Source: Nocardia arthritidis (lineage in GTDB: Bacteria > Actinomycetota > Actinomycetes > Mycobacteriales > Mycobacteriaceae). From it: DNA of 64,000 nt. The DNA lies in contig NZ_CP046172.1 of assembly GCF_011801145.1 (NCBI RefSeq), forward strand, positions 7,068,001 to 7,132,000, given 5' to 3'. Positions 1 to 8,035 of this stretch are shown in pieces. Position numbers and translations under genes: made by a program. How positions within the stretch are numbered: the first letter of the stretch is position 1; each line of letters starts with the position of its first letter. A model generated the notes under the pieces. That model did no database searches. It saw nothing but the letters and a program-made list of their open reading frames with translations, and was not told the origin of the DNA.

Positions 1-947
1 CAGGTGAGCAGGTTCTGCAGGGGCGGCGTCGCATCGGCCAGGGTGGTCGTGAAGGGCAACCGCAGCAGCGGATGATCCTGCAGATTGCGCCCGACGCCGG
101 GCAGGTCGACGGCCGTCTCGATTCCGGACTCGCCGAGCTCGGCGGCGGGACCGATGCCCGAGCGCAACAACAGCAGCGGCGATCCGTACGCACCAGCGGC
201 CAGTACGACCCGGTCCGCGTACAGGGTCTCTTCGGGTTCGGCCAATAGCACGCCGGTGGCGCGGGTGCCGTCCAGCAGGATTCGCTCCACCCGGACACCG
301 CCGCGGACGGTGAGATTGGGTCGCGTGCGCGCGGCCGCGAGATAGGTCAGCGCGGTGGATTGGCGGACGCCGTCGAGCTGGTTGAACGGAATCGGCCCGA
401 TGCCCTGCGCGTGCGGGGCGTTGTGGTCGTCGATCGCGGTGTATCCGGCGGCCACGCAGGCGTCGGCGAAGGCGCGCTGGACCGGCGTCCACTCGTCCCG
501 GCCGGGGCGGGTGATCGTCACCGCGCCGCTGCCGCCGTGCCACTCGTCGGCGAAGTCCAGATCGCGTTCCACCGCACGGAAATACGGCAGCACGTCGGCG
601 AAACCGAAACCGGGATTGCCGAATTCGGCCCACGAGTCGTAGTCGGAGGGGCGGCCGCGCAACGCCATCGCGTTGTTCGTCGCCGAACTACCGCCCACCA
701 CCCGCCCCGCGGCGAGCGGGATGCGCCTGTCGCACAAGTCGGGTTCGCTGAGATACCCCCAGTCGTAAGGAGTTTCGGTGAGATCGGTGATGTCGGTGAG
801 CTCGATGGGCAGCTCGCTCGCTGTCGAGCCGAAATCCGGGCCCGCCTCCAACAGCAGCACCGAGCGGTCCAGCTTCTCGGAGAGTCGATCGGCCAGCACT
901 CCGCCCGCCGAACCGGCACCGATGATGATCACGTCGTACCCCGTCAC
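1..947 (-). CDS. GMC-family FAD oxidoreductase (choline dehydrogenase-like), 3' end outside window
   Basis: FAD-dependent oxidoreductase of the glucose-methanol-choline family; such enzymes oxidise alcohols with FAD. The N-terminus reads YDVIIIGAGSAGG, the dinucleotide-binding fold, followed by LLEAGPD and GGSSATNNAMALRG, the family signature region. The second family motif (GSPLLLLRSGIGP) lies near residue 245. About 315 residues are visible of a usual ~520, and the catalytic His-containing C-terminus is beyond the window. I chose GTG at 947 because GGAG stands 9 nt upstream. It lies downstream of an alpha/beta hydrolase on the same strand with a ~175-bp gap. Substrate unknown. Confidence 0.85.
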   Translation of the reverse strand, partial: MTGYDVIIIGAGSAGGVLADRLSEKLDRSVLLLEAGPDFGSTASELPIELTDITDLTETPYDWGYLSEPDLCDRRIPLAAGRVVGGSSATNNAMALRGRPSDYDSWAEFGNPGFGFADVLPYFRAVERDLDFADEWHGGSGAVTITRPGRDEWTPVQRAFADACVAAGYTAIDDHNAPHAQGIGPIPFNQLDGVRQSTALTYLAAARTRPNLTVRGGVRVERILLDGTRATGVLLAEPEETLYADRVVLAAGAYGSPLLLLRSGIGPAAELGESGIETAVDLPGVGRNLQDHPLLRLPFTTTLADATPPLQNLLT

Positions 948-980
948 CGTTACTGTCTCCTTTCTCGAGGATGTGTTGGT

Positions 981-1013
981 ACGTCAGTCAAGAGGGGTAC
1001 CCGGACCTGACGT
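981..1013. promoter_or_regulatory. Inverted repeat ACGTCAG / CTGACGT upstream of the GMC oxidoreductase
   Basis: ACGTCAG at 981-987 and CTGACGT at 1007-1013 are perfect inverted copies, 34-60 bp upstream of the oxidoreductase start. This is plausible as a dimeric repressor site. No regulator is adjacent, so the link is inference. Confidence 0.35.
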
Positions 1014-1080
1014 CAAGGAATCCCTCGCTCCACTCGTCCACTCCCCCAACGCGTTTGGCCCCTCACCGACTACAACGCAA

Positions 1081-1156
1081 AATCCGCTTCTACGATCAGT
1101 TGGCCGCCAAGAAACGGCAGGTCAACACTGTTCCCCTGCATATAGAGCCCCGCCGA
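1081..1156 (-). repeat. Dispersed 76-nt element, copy 1
   Basis: Aligns without gaps to 11731-11806 (59 of 76 positions identical by hand count; 24 of 26 across 1131-1156). Read on the minus strand it starts with a GC-rich stretch, then CTATATGCA, then a potential stem-loop around CTGCC/GGCGG. A 23-codon ORF on the minus strand (1141 down to 1070) runs through it and matches a 28-codon ORF in copy 2. It overlaps the last codons of the upstream hydrolase. Function unknown: small peptide gene, structured RNA or mobile remnant are all possible. Confidence 0.55.
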
Positions 1157-2078
1157 GGGCACAGTCGGATCGCGCCGCGCCCGATATGCGTTGGCCGAGG
1201 AAGTACGCCGCGCGGTCCAGGGCCTCGTCGGCTTCGTCGAGCACGCCGGTAAATGCCTGGAAGACGTGGGGTACGTCGGCGATGATGTCGAGGATGACGT
1301 CCACGCCGGCGGCTCGTGCGCGGGCGGCCAGGCGGGTGGAGTCGTCGAGGAGCATTTCGTTGGTGCCCGCCTGGAGGAGTATCGGGGGGAAGCCGCTCAG
1401 GTCGGCCAGGATTGCCGGGCTGAGCAGAGGCTGGTGGGGATCCTGTCCAGCGAGGTACATGGCACCGGTGAGTTCTAGGCTTTCGAGGGTGAACAACGGG
1501 TCGCTATCCGCTTTGGTCTCCATACTTTCGCCTGTATGGGTCATGTCGAGCCCGGGAGAGAACGCCACGATCGCGGCGGGCAGCGGCAGGCCGGCGTCGC
1601 GGGCCGCGAGGCAGGTGGTGACAGTCAAGCCGCCACCGGCGGAGTCACCGGCGAAGGCAATGGCCGAGGGGGGTGTGCCGCCGTCGAGCAGGGCTCGGTA
1701 GGCGCTGAGGCAGTCTTCGATCGCGGCCGGATACGGGTGCTCGGGCGCGAGCCGGTAGTCCAGCGAGAAGGCGCGGAATCCGCTGCGGGTCACCAGGTTC
1801 GCGGTGAGCGACATGGCGGTGTCAGGTGAACCGAAAATCCAGCTGCCGCCATGGAAGTAGAGGATCGTCCCGGCTCGCGTGGTGCCCGTCGGTTCCACGA
1901 GCACCGCGGGCCGGTCGCCGAGTGTCGTTGTTCGGGTGCGTATCTCGGTCGGCACGTTCATCTGGGCCATGAATGCCCGGAATCCCGCGCGCATCTCCGC
2001 AGCCGATCCGAGTTCGGGCTCGATGGGTTGCGGCTGCCGCAGCAGCGCATCGATCTTCGCCCGTTGTTCCCTGCTCAT
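1122..2078 (-). CDS. Alpha/beta hydrolase (HSL / LipH-type esterase)
   Basis: Serine esterase of the hormone-sensitive-lipase group, probably acting on short-chain esters. The oxyanion-hole motif HGGSW is near residue 75, the nucleophile motif GDSAGG near residue 145, and the C-terminal part has the family acid and His (DVPHVFQAF). Length (318 aa) is normal. ATG at 2078 is chosen over an upstream in-frame start because AGGAAG lies 7 nt ahead. The last ~10 codons run into the dispersed 76-nt element, so the natural C-terminus may have been changed by that element. No operon partner is evident. Substrate cannot be read from sequence. Confidence 0.85.
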   Translation of the reverse strand: MSREQRAKIDALLRQPQPIEPELGSAAEMRAGFRAFMAQMNVPTEIRTRTTTLGDRPAVLVEPTGTTRAGTILYFHGGSWIFGSPDTAMSLTANLVTRSGFRAFSLDYRLAPEHPYPAAIEDCLSAYRALLDGGTPPSAIAFAGDSAGGGLTVTTCLAARDAGLPLPAAIVAFSPGLDMTHTGESMETKADSDPLFTLESLELTGAMYLAGQDPHQPLLSPAILADLSGFPPILLQAGTNEMLLDDSTRLAARARAAGVDVILDIIADVPHVFQAFTGVLDEADEALDRAAYFLGQRISGAARSDCALGGALYAGEQC

Positions 2079-2163
2079 TTGTGCCTTCCTGAGACGTATC
2101 TTCAAACTAGGTTGTGTGGCAACCGAATCCGTCGGTATGCCAGTCGCTGCCCGCGATCGTTGG

Positions 2164-3123
2164 TCAGTGTGGCAGGTCGATCAGTGCCCGCAGCAGCGGT
2201 TTGTTCCACTCGCCCGAGACCTGGTCGAACAGGGCATAGGTCGGGCCGAATGACCAAGCGCCCCAAGAAAATCCGTGCTCCTCGGCGAGCTGGCGGTTAT
2301 AGCTGGTCCAGCTCACCCGCGATCGAAGGTCGGCATAGTGCGTTGCGCCGAACTCGCCGACGAATATCGGGCGCTCGGCTGCGGCGGCCCAGGCGGCGAC
2401 GGCGTCGAAACCCGCGGCCAGTTCCTCGCGTTGCCGGTCGGTGCCGTCCCAGGTGGTGCCCAACCAGGACAGCGGATCGCCGAAGGGGGTGTCCGCGCCG
2501 AGCCACTGTTCGCCCTGCATGGTGAAGGTGATGGGCCAGTACTGATGCACGGTGACGATGAGATTCCGGTCGTGCTCGGGCAGTACGAGGTCGGGCAGGG
2601 TGCGCAGATTGTTGTATGCCGCGGGTCCGATGACGACGGCGCGGGCCGCATCCACTTCGCGCAACTCGGTGAGTATGTGGTTCAGGTAGTCGTTCCACAG
2701 CGGGTCGAGCGCACCCCTGGGTTCGGCAAATGGTTCCAGCGCAACGGAATCGGGCCGATCCGCGAAGCGTGTGGCCACCTGCCTGGTGATGTGTAGTAGG
2801 CGATCCAGGTGGCGTGGGGGTTCGGCGATCAGCTCCGGATCGAGGAAGTTGGTGAGCACCACGGCCAACCCGCGCTCGACTGCCAGGTCCGTCACTTCTG
2901 CCACCCCGGCGAGCATTACCGGGTCGATTTCGTGATCCGGTGCGGGCCCGGTGTGCGCGGCCCAGCACAGTCCGATCCGGACGGCACTGAAACCCGCTGC
3001 TTCGACGAGATCGAGTTCCTGCTCGCCGAGCGGTACGGTCCAACCCTTTTCGATGTCGGCGCCGAAGTCGGCCGGAAAATTGATGGTGCGGGCGAGGCGG
3101 CGGTTGATGTCGTCAATGGACAT
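2164..3123 (-). CDS. Glycoside hydrolase family 5-like protein
   Basis: A (beta/alpha)8 GH5-type glycosidase of 319 aa, cytoplasmic by lack of a signal peptide. Family landmarks are RIGLCW near residue 50, the acid/base region PFAEP near residue 135, VHQYWP near residue 195 and the nucleophile motif FVGEFG near residue 250. In typical GH5 enzymes the acid/base motif is NEP; here Asn is replaced by Ala while the Glu is kept. The start ATG overlaps the end of the PadR gene by 11 bp, so the two are cotranscribed. Possible substrates are beta-glucosides or glucosylceramide-like lipids; not determinable here. Confidence 0.75.
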   Translation of the reverse strand: MSIDDINRRLARTINFPADFGADIEKGWTVPLGEQELDLVEAAGFSAVRIGLCWAAHTGPAPDHEIDPVMLAGVAEVTDLAVERGLAVVLTNFLDPELIAEPPRHLDRLLHITRQVATRFADRPDSVALEPFAEPRGALDPLWNDYLNHILTELREVDAARAVVIGPAAYNNLRTLPDLVLPEHDRNLIVTVHQYWPITFTMQGEQWLGADTPFGDPLSWLGTTWDGTDRQREELAAGFDAVAAWAAAAERPIFVGEFGATHYADLRSRVSWTSYNRQLAEEHGFSWGAWSFGPTYALFDQVSGEWNKPLLRALIDLPH

Positions 3124-3694
3124 GGGAGGGTCCCTTCGGCCAGGTGAGGCGGTGGTGTCGGAGGTCGTCGGCGAAGCCGAGCAGCCAGTCGCGTTCGGCG
3201 CGGCGCAGGGCTTGGCCGTAGGACTGATCGGTGAGAAAGATGGCCGGCACTTCCCCGAATTCGGCTATCGCCGAATCCAATTCGGTGATTCGGGTGTTGA
3301 TCCGCGCCGCCCGTTCGGTCACCAGGTCGATGACCTCTGTGTCAGATAGCGCGAACATGAACAGCAGTGCGGTCGTGAACGCGACGTGATCGTGCGCCGG
3401 GTCGCTCAGCATGTCGCGCAGCCATTCGGTCAGGCGGGACAGACCGGCGGGCGTGATCCGGTACACGGTCCGCTCCGGGCGATTGCCCGCGCGGGTGGTC
3501 TCGACCGGTTCGATCAGTCGTTCGTTCAGCAATCGGGGCAGCGCGTCGTACATCGACGCGTTCTTCAGCCGCAGCACCTGGTCGTGTCCGCGTTCGCGCA
3601 TGACCGCACGCATGTCATAGACGTGCCGCGGTTGTTCGGCGAGCAATCCGAGCACGGCGATGGTGACGGGGGTCCGCAGCGAGCGCTGTGACAT
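3113..3694 (-). CDS. PadR-family transcriptional regulator
   Basis: DNA-binding regulator of 193 aa. Residues 10-85 form a PadR winged helix (AVLGLLAEQPRHVYDM, then YDALPRLLNERLIEP and RTVYRITPAG); the C-terminal half is the helical dimerisation domain (Vir_act_alpha_C type). The gene is followed by the GH5 gene in an overlapping arrangement and is divergent from an ABM monooxygenase gene. The intergenic region holds two abutting palindromes that are the likely operators for both directions. The inducing ligand is unknown; PadR proteins often sense phenolic or other small aromatic compounds. Confidence 0.85.
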   Translation of the reverse strand: MSQRSLRTPVTIAVLGLLAEQPRHVYDMRAVMRERGHDQVLRLKNASMYDALPRLLNERLIEPVETTRAGNRPERTVYRITPAGLSRLTEWLRDMLSDPAHDHVAFTTALLFMFALSDTEVIDLVTERAARINTRITELDSAIAEFGEVPAIFLTDQSYGQALRRAERDWLLGFADDLRHHRLTWPKGPSHVH

Positions 3695-3703
3695 CGGCCT
3701 CCT

Positions 3704-3733
3704 TAGTCGAATTCGTCTAGTCGAGTTCGACTA
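3704..3733. promoter_or_regulatory. Tandem palindromic operators between padR-like and ABM genes
   Basis: TAGTCGAGTTCGACTA at 3718-3733 is an inverted repeat (TAGTCGA/TCGACTA). TAGTCGAATTCGTCTA at 3704-3719 is a one-mismatch copy sharing two bases with it. The pair starts 10 bp upstream of the PadR start codon, fitting autorepression. Confidence 0.6.
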
Positions 3734-3799
3734 TATTAGCGTGACTACGCGATGTCCACGGCAAACTGCTTGGACACCAAGAGATTTCAGGAGGCGCAA

Positions 3800-4117
3800 G
3801 TGGAAACGACCGTTGAGCTCACCCGATTCACGGTGGCACCCGAGCAGGTGAGCGCCATGCTGGCGGCACGGCCGGCGATGGTGGCCGACTTCGAATCCGA
3901 CCGCACCGGCTTCCTCGGCGCCCGCCTCATCCGGCTGCCGAACGACGAGTGGCTCGATGTCGTCGAATGGCGCTCGGCCGAGGACTTCGCGGCATCCCGT
4001 GCCAAGGGACCGAATCTCCCCGGAATCGCGGCATTCTTCGCGACGCTCGGCGGTCTCGTCAGCGACGAGACCGGAACCCTGGCTCACGCGGGAGAATCGG
4101 CCCGCCGCGGGCTCTGA
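3800..4117 (+). CDS. ABM-domain (antibiotic biosynthesis monooxygenase-like) protein
   Basis: Small ferredoxin-like alpha+beta barrel protein of 105 aa, of the type found in cofactor-free monooxygenases and heme-degrading enzymes. It begins VETTVELTRFTV, with the middle strand-helix pattern FLGARLIRLPNDEWLDVVEWRS typical of the fold. I start it at GTG 3800, which has GGAGG six bases upstream; an ATG at 3752 lacks a ribosome site. It is divergent from the PadR gene and probably controlled by it. Whether it is a true oxygenase or only a binding protein cannot be said. Confidence 0.7.
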   Translation: METTVELTRFTVAPEQVSAMLAARPAMVADFESDRTGFLGARLIRLPNDEWLDVVEWRSAEDFAASRAKGPNLPGIAAFFATLGGLVSDETGTLAHAGESARRGL

Positions 4118-4142
4118 ACCGCTCTGGCACAAGGTGATACGC

Positions 4143-4156
4143 CGACTGCGCAGTCG
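4143..4156. terminator. Hairpin between convergent ABM and Lrp genes
   Basis: CGACTGCGCAGTCG is a perfect 14-bp palindrome, flanked by GCC and GGC that extend the stem with a bulge. It sits between two converging genes, so a shared intrinsic terminator is likely. There is no T-run, which is usual in actinomycetes. Confidence 0.4.
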
Positions 4157-4170
4157 TCGGCAACGATGCG

Positions 4171-4677
4171 CTACCGCTTCTCCGCGACAGGGATAGGTAA
4201 GGGCCGCCGCGGGACCGGCTCAGAGACGACGATCGAGGTGGTCGTCTGTCCGAACATGAGGAATCCGTCGAGCACCTGTTCCAGCTGGCCGATCGACGGT
4301 GCGTGCAGTTTGAGTAGGAAGCAGTCCTCGCCGGTGATGCGGAAGCATTCGACCACCTGCGGTGTATTCTGCGCTGTCGCAATGATTTTGGGGAGCTGAC
4401 CCGGACCGGGGCGAATGCGAACCAGTGCGGTTACCGGCATGCCGAGGGCGGCGGGATCGACCTCCATTCGGAAGCCGGTGATCACACCGAGTCGTTCCAG
4501 CCGCTGCACCCGCTCGGTGACCGCGGGTGCCGACATGCCGACGCGGCGGGCCAGTTCGGACATGGACAGCCGCGGATCGTCGTGCAGTTCGCTCAGCAAT
4601 CGCACGTTCACCTCGTCAAGCAGTCGCGATTGCTCAGTGAAGGAATCTTGGCCATTCTGCCTTGATTTTCCAGGCAA
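4171..4677 (-). CDS. Lrp/AsnC-family transcriptional regulator
   Basis: Amino-acid-responsive regulator. The AsnC helix-turn-helix is clear (RLLSELHDDPRLSMSELARRVGMSAPAVTERVQRLE) and is followed by the RAM ligand-binding domain with the GEDCFLLKLHA motif. The start is uncertain: TTG at 4677 has AGGAAG about 10 nt upstream and gives 168 aa, while GTG at 4611 would cut into the usual N-terminus. It is divergent from an EamA-type exporter, a classical arrangement in which the Lrp protein switches on an amino-acid exporter. The dyad at 4658-4676 overlaps the proposed start, fitting autoregulation. Confidence 0.8.
   Translation of the reverse strand: MPGKSRQNGQDSFTEQSRLLDEVNVRLLSELHDDPRLSMSELARRVGMSAPAVTERVQRLERLGVITGFRMEVDPAALGMPVTALVRIRPGPGQLPKIIATAQNTPQVVECFRITGEDCFLLKLHAPSIGQLEQVLDGFLMFGQTTTSIVVSEPVPRRPLPIPVAEKR
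4658..4676. promoter_or_regulatory. Dyad TGCCT-N9-AGGCA, candidate Lrp operator
   Basis: Inverted repeat with an AT-rich centre (TGATTTTCC) in the divergent region between the Lrp-type regulator and the EamA exporter. AT-rich centred dyads are typical of Lrp/AsnC sites. Assignment is by position only. Confidence 0.4.
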
Positions 4678-4740
4678 ATCACACCAACTTCCTGGATAGC
4701 GCCATTCCAACGCAGGGTGTTGCTTAGGAAGATACTCCGC

Positions 4741-5622
4741 ATGACAACACCGCCCGGGACCGCGGCGAGGCGGACGGCGCCGCGAATGCCGCCACCGGCG
4801 TACTTCGGCATCAGCGCGATCTTCCACTACCTCGGCCCGGCCATGGCTGTTCTGCGCTTCGCCCGCCTGGACGCGCTCGGCGTAGCCTGGTTGCGAATTG
4901 CCTGCGCCGCAGTGGTGTTCGCGATGTGGCGCAGGCCGTGGCGGCTGATCCGGCGCTGCACACCGGAGCAGCGGCGGGTGCTACTCGCACTCGGTGTGGT
5001 GCTCGCGGCCATGAACACGACGTTCTACCTGGCCATCGCGCGGCTGCCGCTGACGACCGTCGGCGGCATCGAATTCCTCGGCACGATCGTGCTCGCCGCG
5101 ATCGGAGTGCGTAGCCCCCGCAATGGGATCGCCCTCGCGCTCGCCGTCGGCGGGGTGCTCATGCTGACCGAACTCCGTTCCGCCGGTGAGCCGTTGGGAT
5201 TCGCCTTCGCCTTCGTCAACTGCGGCCTGTTCATGCTCTACGTGGTTCTCGGTCACCGGATCGCCAACACCGGTGCAGGACTTTCCGGAATCGACCAACT
5301 CGGCGTCGCGATGCTGACCGCGGCGGTGGTCGCGACCCCGTTCTGCCTCGCTGCTGCCGCACCGGCATGCACCAGACCAGACCTGCTGTTGGCAGGGATC
5401 GGTGTCGGCATCTGCTCCTCGGTCATCCCCTATGTGACCGACCAACTCGCCATGGCTCGATTACGCCGCGAGACTTTCGCGCTGATGCTCAGCATGCTGC
5501 CCGCGGTCGCGACGGTGATCGGGATCGTGGTGCTCGCCCAGATCCCCACTATCGGGGAACTGATCGGTATCGCGCTGATCGCCGCAGGAGTCGCGGTCCA
5601 TCGGCAGGTACCCGAAACCTAA
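4741..5622 (+). CDS. EamA/DMT-family exporter (RhtA-like)
   Basis: Integral membrane exporter of the drug/metabolite transporter superfamily, 293 aa, with about ten hydrophobic segments arranged as two EamA repeats. The first has been trimmed at its N-terminus, where an arginine-rich stretch precedes AYFGISAIFHYLGPAMAVLRF. The second repeat runs from about residue 150 to IGIALIAAGVAVH. ATG 4741 is preferred over an ATG 24 nt upstream because AGGAAG stands 9 nt ahead of it. With the divergent Lrp-type regulator, a role in amino-acid or similar metabolite export is likely. The aldo/keto reductase starts 9 bp downstream, so they form an operon. Confidence 0.8.
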   Translation: MTTPPGTAARRTAPRMPPPAYFGISAIFHYLGPAMAVLRFARLDALGVAWLRIACAAVVFAMWRRPWRLIRRCTPEQRRVLLALGVVLAAMNTTFYLAIARLPLTTVGGIEFLGTIVLAAIGVRSPRNGIALALAVGGVLMLTELRSAGEPLGFAFAFVNCGLFMLYVVLGHRIANTGAGLSGIDQLGVAMLTAAVVATPFCLAAAAPACTRPDLLLAGIGVGICSSVIPYVTDQLAMARLRRETFALMLSMLPAVATVIGIVVLAQIPTIGELIGIALIAAGVAVHRQVPET

Positions 5623-5631
5623 GGAGAAATA

Positions 5632-6612
5632 ATGGAATACATCCGGTTGGGCGGCTCCGGCCTCACCGTATCCCGGCTCTGTCTCGGCATGATGAGCTAC
5701 GGCGATCCCGACTCGTGGGCATGGGTGCTGAGTGAGGATGTCGCGGAACCCATTGTGCGGCAGGCGGTCGAGTCGGGGGTGACCTTCTTCGATACCGCGA
5801 ATGTGTACTCCGAGGGGGTCAGCGAGCAGGTCACCGGGCGGCTGCTGGCAAAACTATTCCGCCGCCGCGACGACTACGTGCTCGCGACCAAGGTCTACTT
5901 CCCGATGGGCTCCGGCCCGAACGATAAAGGCTTGTCCCGCAAGCACATCTTGGCCTCCATCGATGCCTCGCTCGACCGGCTCGGCGTCGATCACGTCGAC
6001 CTGTACCAGATTCACCGCTGGGACGACGAGACTCCGATCGAGGAGACCATGCACGCGCTGAATGATGTTGTCGCCGCCGGGAAAGCGAGATACATCGGCG
6101 CATCCAGCATGTTCGCCTGGCAGTTCGCCAAGGCGCAGCGTGCCGCCGAAAGGCACGGCTGGACGAAGTTCGTATCGATGCAGAATCACTACAACCTCGT
6201 CTACCGGGAAGAGGAACGGGAGATGATCCCGCTGTGCCGCGATCAGGGTGTCGGCATCATTCCGTGGAGCCCGCTGGCTCGCGGGCTGCTCACCGGCTCC
6301 CGGCAGCGCGGCGGTGTGCAGACCACCGCGCGCTCGGAATCCGACCACATCGCCGCCGCCATGTACACCGACGACGACTTCGACGTGGTCGACGCGGTGG
6401 TCGCGATCGCCGCCGAACGCGACCTGCCCCCGGCGCAGATCGCGCTGGCCTGGCTGCTCGGCAGACCTGGAGTGACCGCGCCGATCGTCGGCGCCACCAA
6501 GATGAAACACCTGAACGACGCGATCGCGGCGCTGGAGTTACAGCTGAGCGAGAAGGAGGAGGCTGCGTTGGACGCGGTATACCGGCCGCACGGCGTGCTC
6601 GGTCACAGCTGA
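5632..6612 (+). CDS. Aldo/keto reductase (YajO / Kvbeta-like)
   Basis: NADPH-dependent aldo/keto reductase, 326 aa, normal length. The catalytic tetrad is visible: Asp and Tyr in FDTANVYSEG near residue 50, Lys in LATKVYFP near residue 83, His in LYQIHRWD near residue 125. The C-terminal cofactor segment (PIVGATKMKHLNDAI) fits NADPH binding. AAGGAG lies 6 nt before ATG. It follows the exporter by 9 bp and precedes a SnoaL-like gene. A general carbonyl-detoxification role is the safest reading. Confidence 0.88.
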   Translation: MEYIRLGGSGLTVSRLCLGMMSYGDPDSWAWVLSEDVAEPIVRQAVESGVTFFDTANVYSEGVSEQVTGRLLAKLFRRRDDYVLATKVYFPMGSGPNDKGLSRKHILASIDASLDRLGVDHVDLYQIHRWDDETPIEETMHALNDVVAAGKARYIGASSMFAWQFAKAQRAAERHGWTKFVSMQNHYNLVYREEEREMIPLCRDQGVGIIPWSPLARGLLTGSRQRGGVQTTARSESDHIAAAMYTDDDFDVVDAVVAIAAERDLPPAQIALAWLLGRPGVTAPIVGATKMKHLNDAIAALELQLSEKEEAALDAVYRPHGVLGHS

Positions 6613-6649
6613 TCGCTTCGATCCTGCCGCACATCCGAAAGAAGGCCAC

Positions 6650-7069
6650 ATGATCGGCACCACCACAACAGACGCCACCCGAACCACCGTCAATGCCTTT
6701 CTCGCCGCTCGCGCCAACGCCGACACCGAGACCCTCACCGCCTTGTTTGCCGACGAGGTCGACTGGCTGCTCGCCGAGAACCCCGTTGTTCCCTGGATCA
6801 AGCCGCGCCGAACCGCCGCCGAATGCGCGGCACAGTTCGAGGAGCTGATGGCCTACATCGTTCCGGAGGACGCCCGGGCCAGTATCGACACTTTCCTGGT
6901 CGATGGCACAGAAGCCGTTCTGTTCGGACACCTCTCGGGCACGGTGCGCGCCACCGGCAAATCGTTCGAGGGGCCCTTCGCATTGCGCCTGACCGTTGAG
7001 GAGGGCCGCATCACCCGCCACCACCTGTACGAGAACAGCGTCTCCATCGCGGCGGCCTGCACCGCGTAG
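6650..7069 (+). CDS. SnoaL-like / NTF2-fold protein
   Basis: Small cone-shaped alpha+beta barrel protein of 139 aa. The family pattern is present: an N-terminal helix pair with LTALFADEVDWLLAENP, a middle helix FEELMAYIVPEDA, then strands with GHLSGTVRATGKSFEGPFALRLTVEEGRITRHHLYEN. Such folds serve as isomerases, cyclases, hydrolases or ligand binders, and no catalytic dyad can be assigned here. It begins 37 bp after the aldo/keto reductase and is probably the last gene of that operon. Confidence 0.7.
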   Translation: MIGTTTTDATRTTVNAFLAARANADTETLTALFADEVDWLLAENPVVPWIKPRRTAAECAAQFEELMAYIVPEDARASIDTFLVDGTEAVLFGHLSGTVRATGKSFEGPFALRLTVEEGRITRHHLYENSVSIAAACTA

Positions 7070-7380
7070 CCCCGGCATGGACCCGAGACGGCAAGGCTCG
7101 ATGCGCGCTCAGTGCACAGGATCCCGAGTCGGCAGCTGAGTAACGGGCCCCCGAGCACGTGACGAATGACGGTAATCGCCATCCCGGATATCTTGCGCCG
7201 CAGTCGATCTCGCCATGCCTACCGCCCCTGTTCCCATCCAGCAGGAGTTTGTGGCGGGTGGTGGGATTTGCAGGATCCGAGGCGTGATTGCCGATGGGAG
7301 TAGCTCCTTTCACGGACGGTTGGTCGTGTCGCGGCGAGTGAATGGGCCGCTCTCGCGCACCGTGGCGGGGTGAGTGCCGC
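7070..7380. other. Non-coding gap between convergent genes
   Basis: About 310 bp between the SnoaL-like gene and the response regulator gene, which converge. I see no convincing gene, strong hairpin or repeat in it. Confidence 0.5.
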
Positions 7381-8034
7381 TCAGGAATCGGTCCATCGCG
7401 CCTCGCGTGTCAACAGGCCGCGGTCGAGGGCGACGACGACGGCGTGGGTTCGGTCGCTGACGTCCAGCTTGGCGAACACTCGTAGGAGGTGGGTCTTCAC
7501 CGTGGCTTCCGCGATGACGAGCCGTTTGCCGATCTCGGCGTTGGACAGGCCGTCGGATACCGCCGTGAGCACGTCTTTCTCGCGTACTGTCAGCGCAATC
7601 TGGGTTGGCCTGCGCATGCGGGCAACCAGTTTTTCGGCGACCCGTGGCGCGAGCACGGTCTCGCCACGGGCGGCGGCGTGGATGGCTTGGACGAGGTGAT
7701 CGCGTGAGGTGTCTTTGAGCAGGTAGCCGATGGCTCCGGCTTCTACCGCGCGCTCGATCTCGGAATCGGTGTCGAAGGTGGTGAGGATCAGTACCCGGGT
7801 TGTGGTCCGAGCGACGATCTCGGTGGTGGCGGCCACGCCGTCGAGAACGGGCATCCGCAGATCGAGCAGTGCCACGTCGGGAGTGAGGTGCTCGACGAGT
7901 TCGATTGCGGCGCGGCCATTGTCCGCCTCACCGACGATCTCGATGGTCGGCGCTGCGGCGAGTAGTGCGACGACGCCCGCACGCAACATCGCATGATCGT
8001 CGGCGATGACGACACGGAGTGGATTTTCGGTCAT
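7381..8034 (-). CDS. NarL/FixJ-family response regulator
   Basis: Two-component response regulator of 217 aa. The receiver domain has the acidic pair (IADDH), phospho-acceptor Asp in ALLDLRMP near residue 56, Thr in LTTF and Lys in LLKDTS. The C-terminal LuxR helix-turn-helix reads LTVREKDVLTAVSDGLSNAEIGKRL. The start ATG at 8034 lies 1 bp after the kinase stop, so the pair is translated from one message. By neighbourhood the system may control the MMPL transporter upstream or the adjacent lipopeptide operon. Confidence 0.92.
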   Translation of the reverse strand: MTENPLRVVIADDHAMLRAGVVALLAAAPTIEIVGEADNGRAAIELVEHLTPDVALLDLRMPVLDGVAATTEIVARTTTRVLILTTFDTDSEIERAVEAGAIGYLLKDTSRDHLVQAIHAAARGETVLAPRVAEKLVARMRRPTQIALTVREKDVLTAVSDGLSNAEIGKRLVIAEATVKTHLLRVFAKLDVSDRTHAVVVALDRGLLTREARWTDS

Positions 8035-8035
8035 G

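Noticed and set aside
4678..4827. Extension of the Lrp-type regulator to 218 aa
   Set aside because: Runs through the divergent promoter and the exporter start; not needed for the domain.
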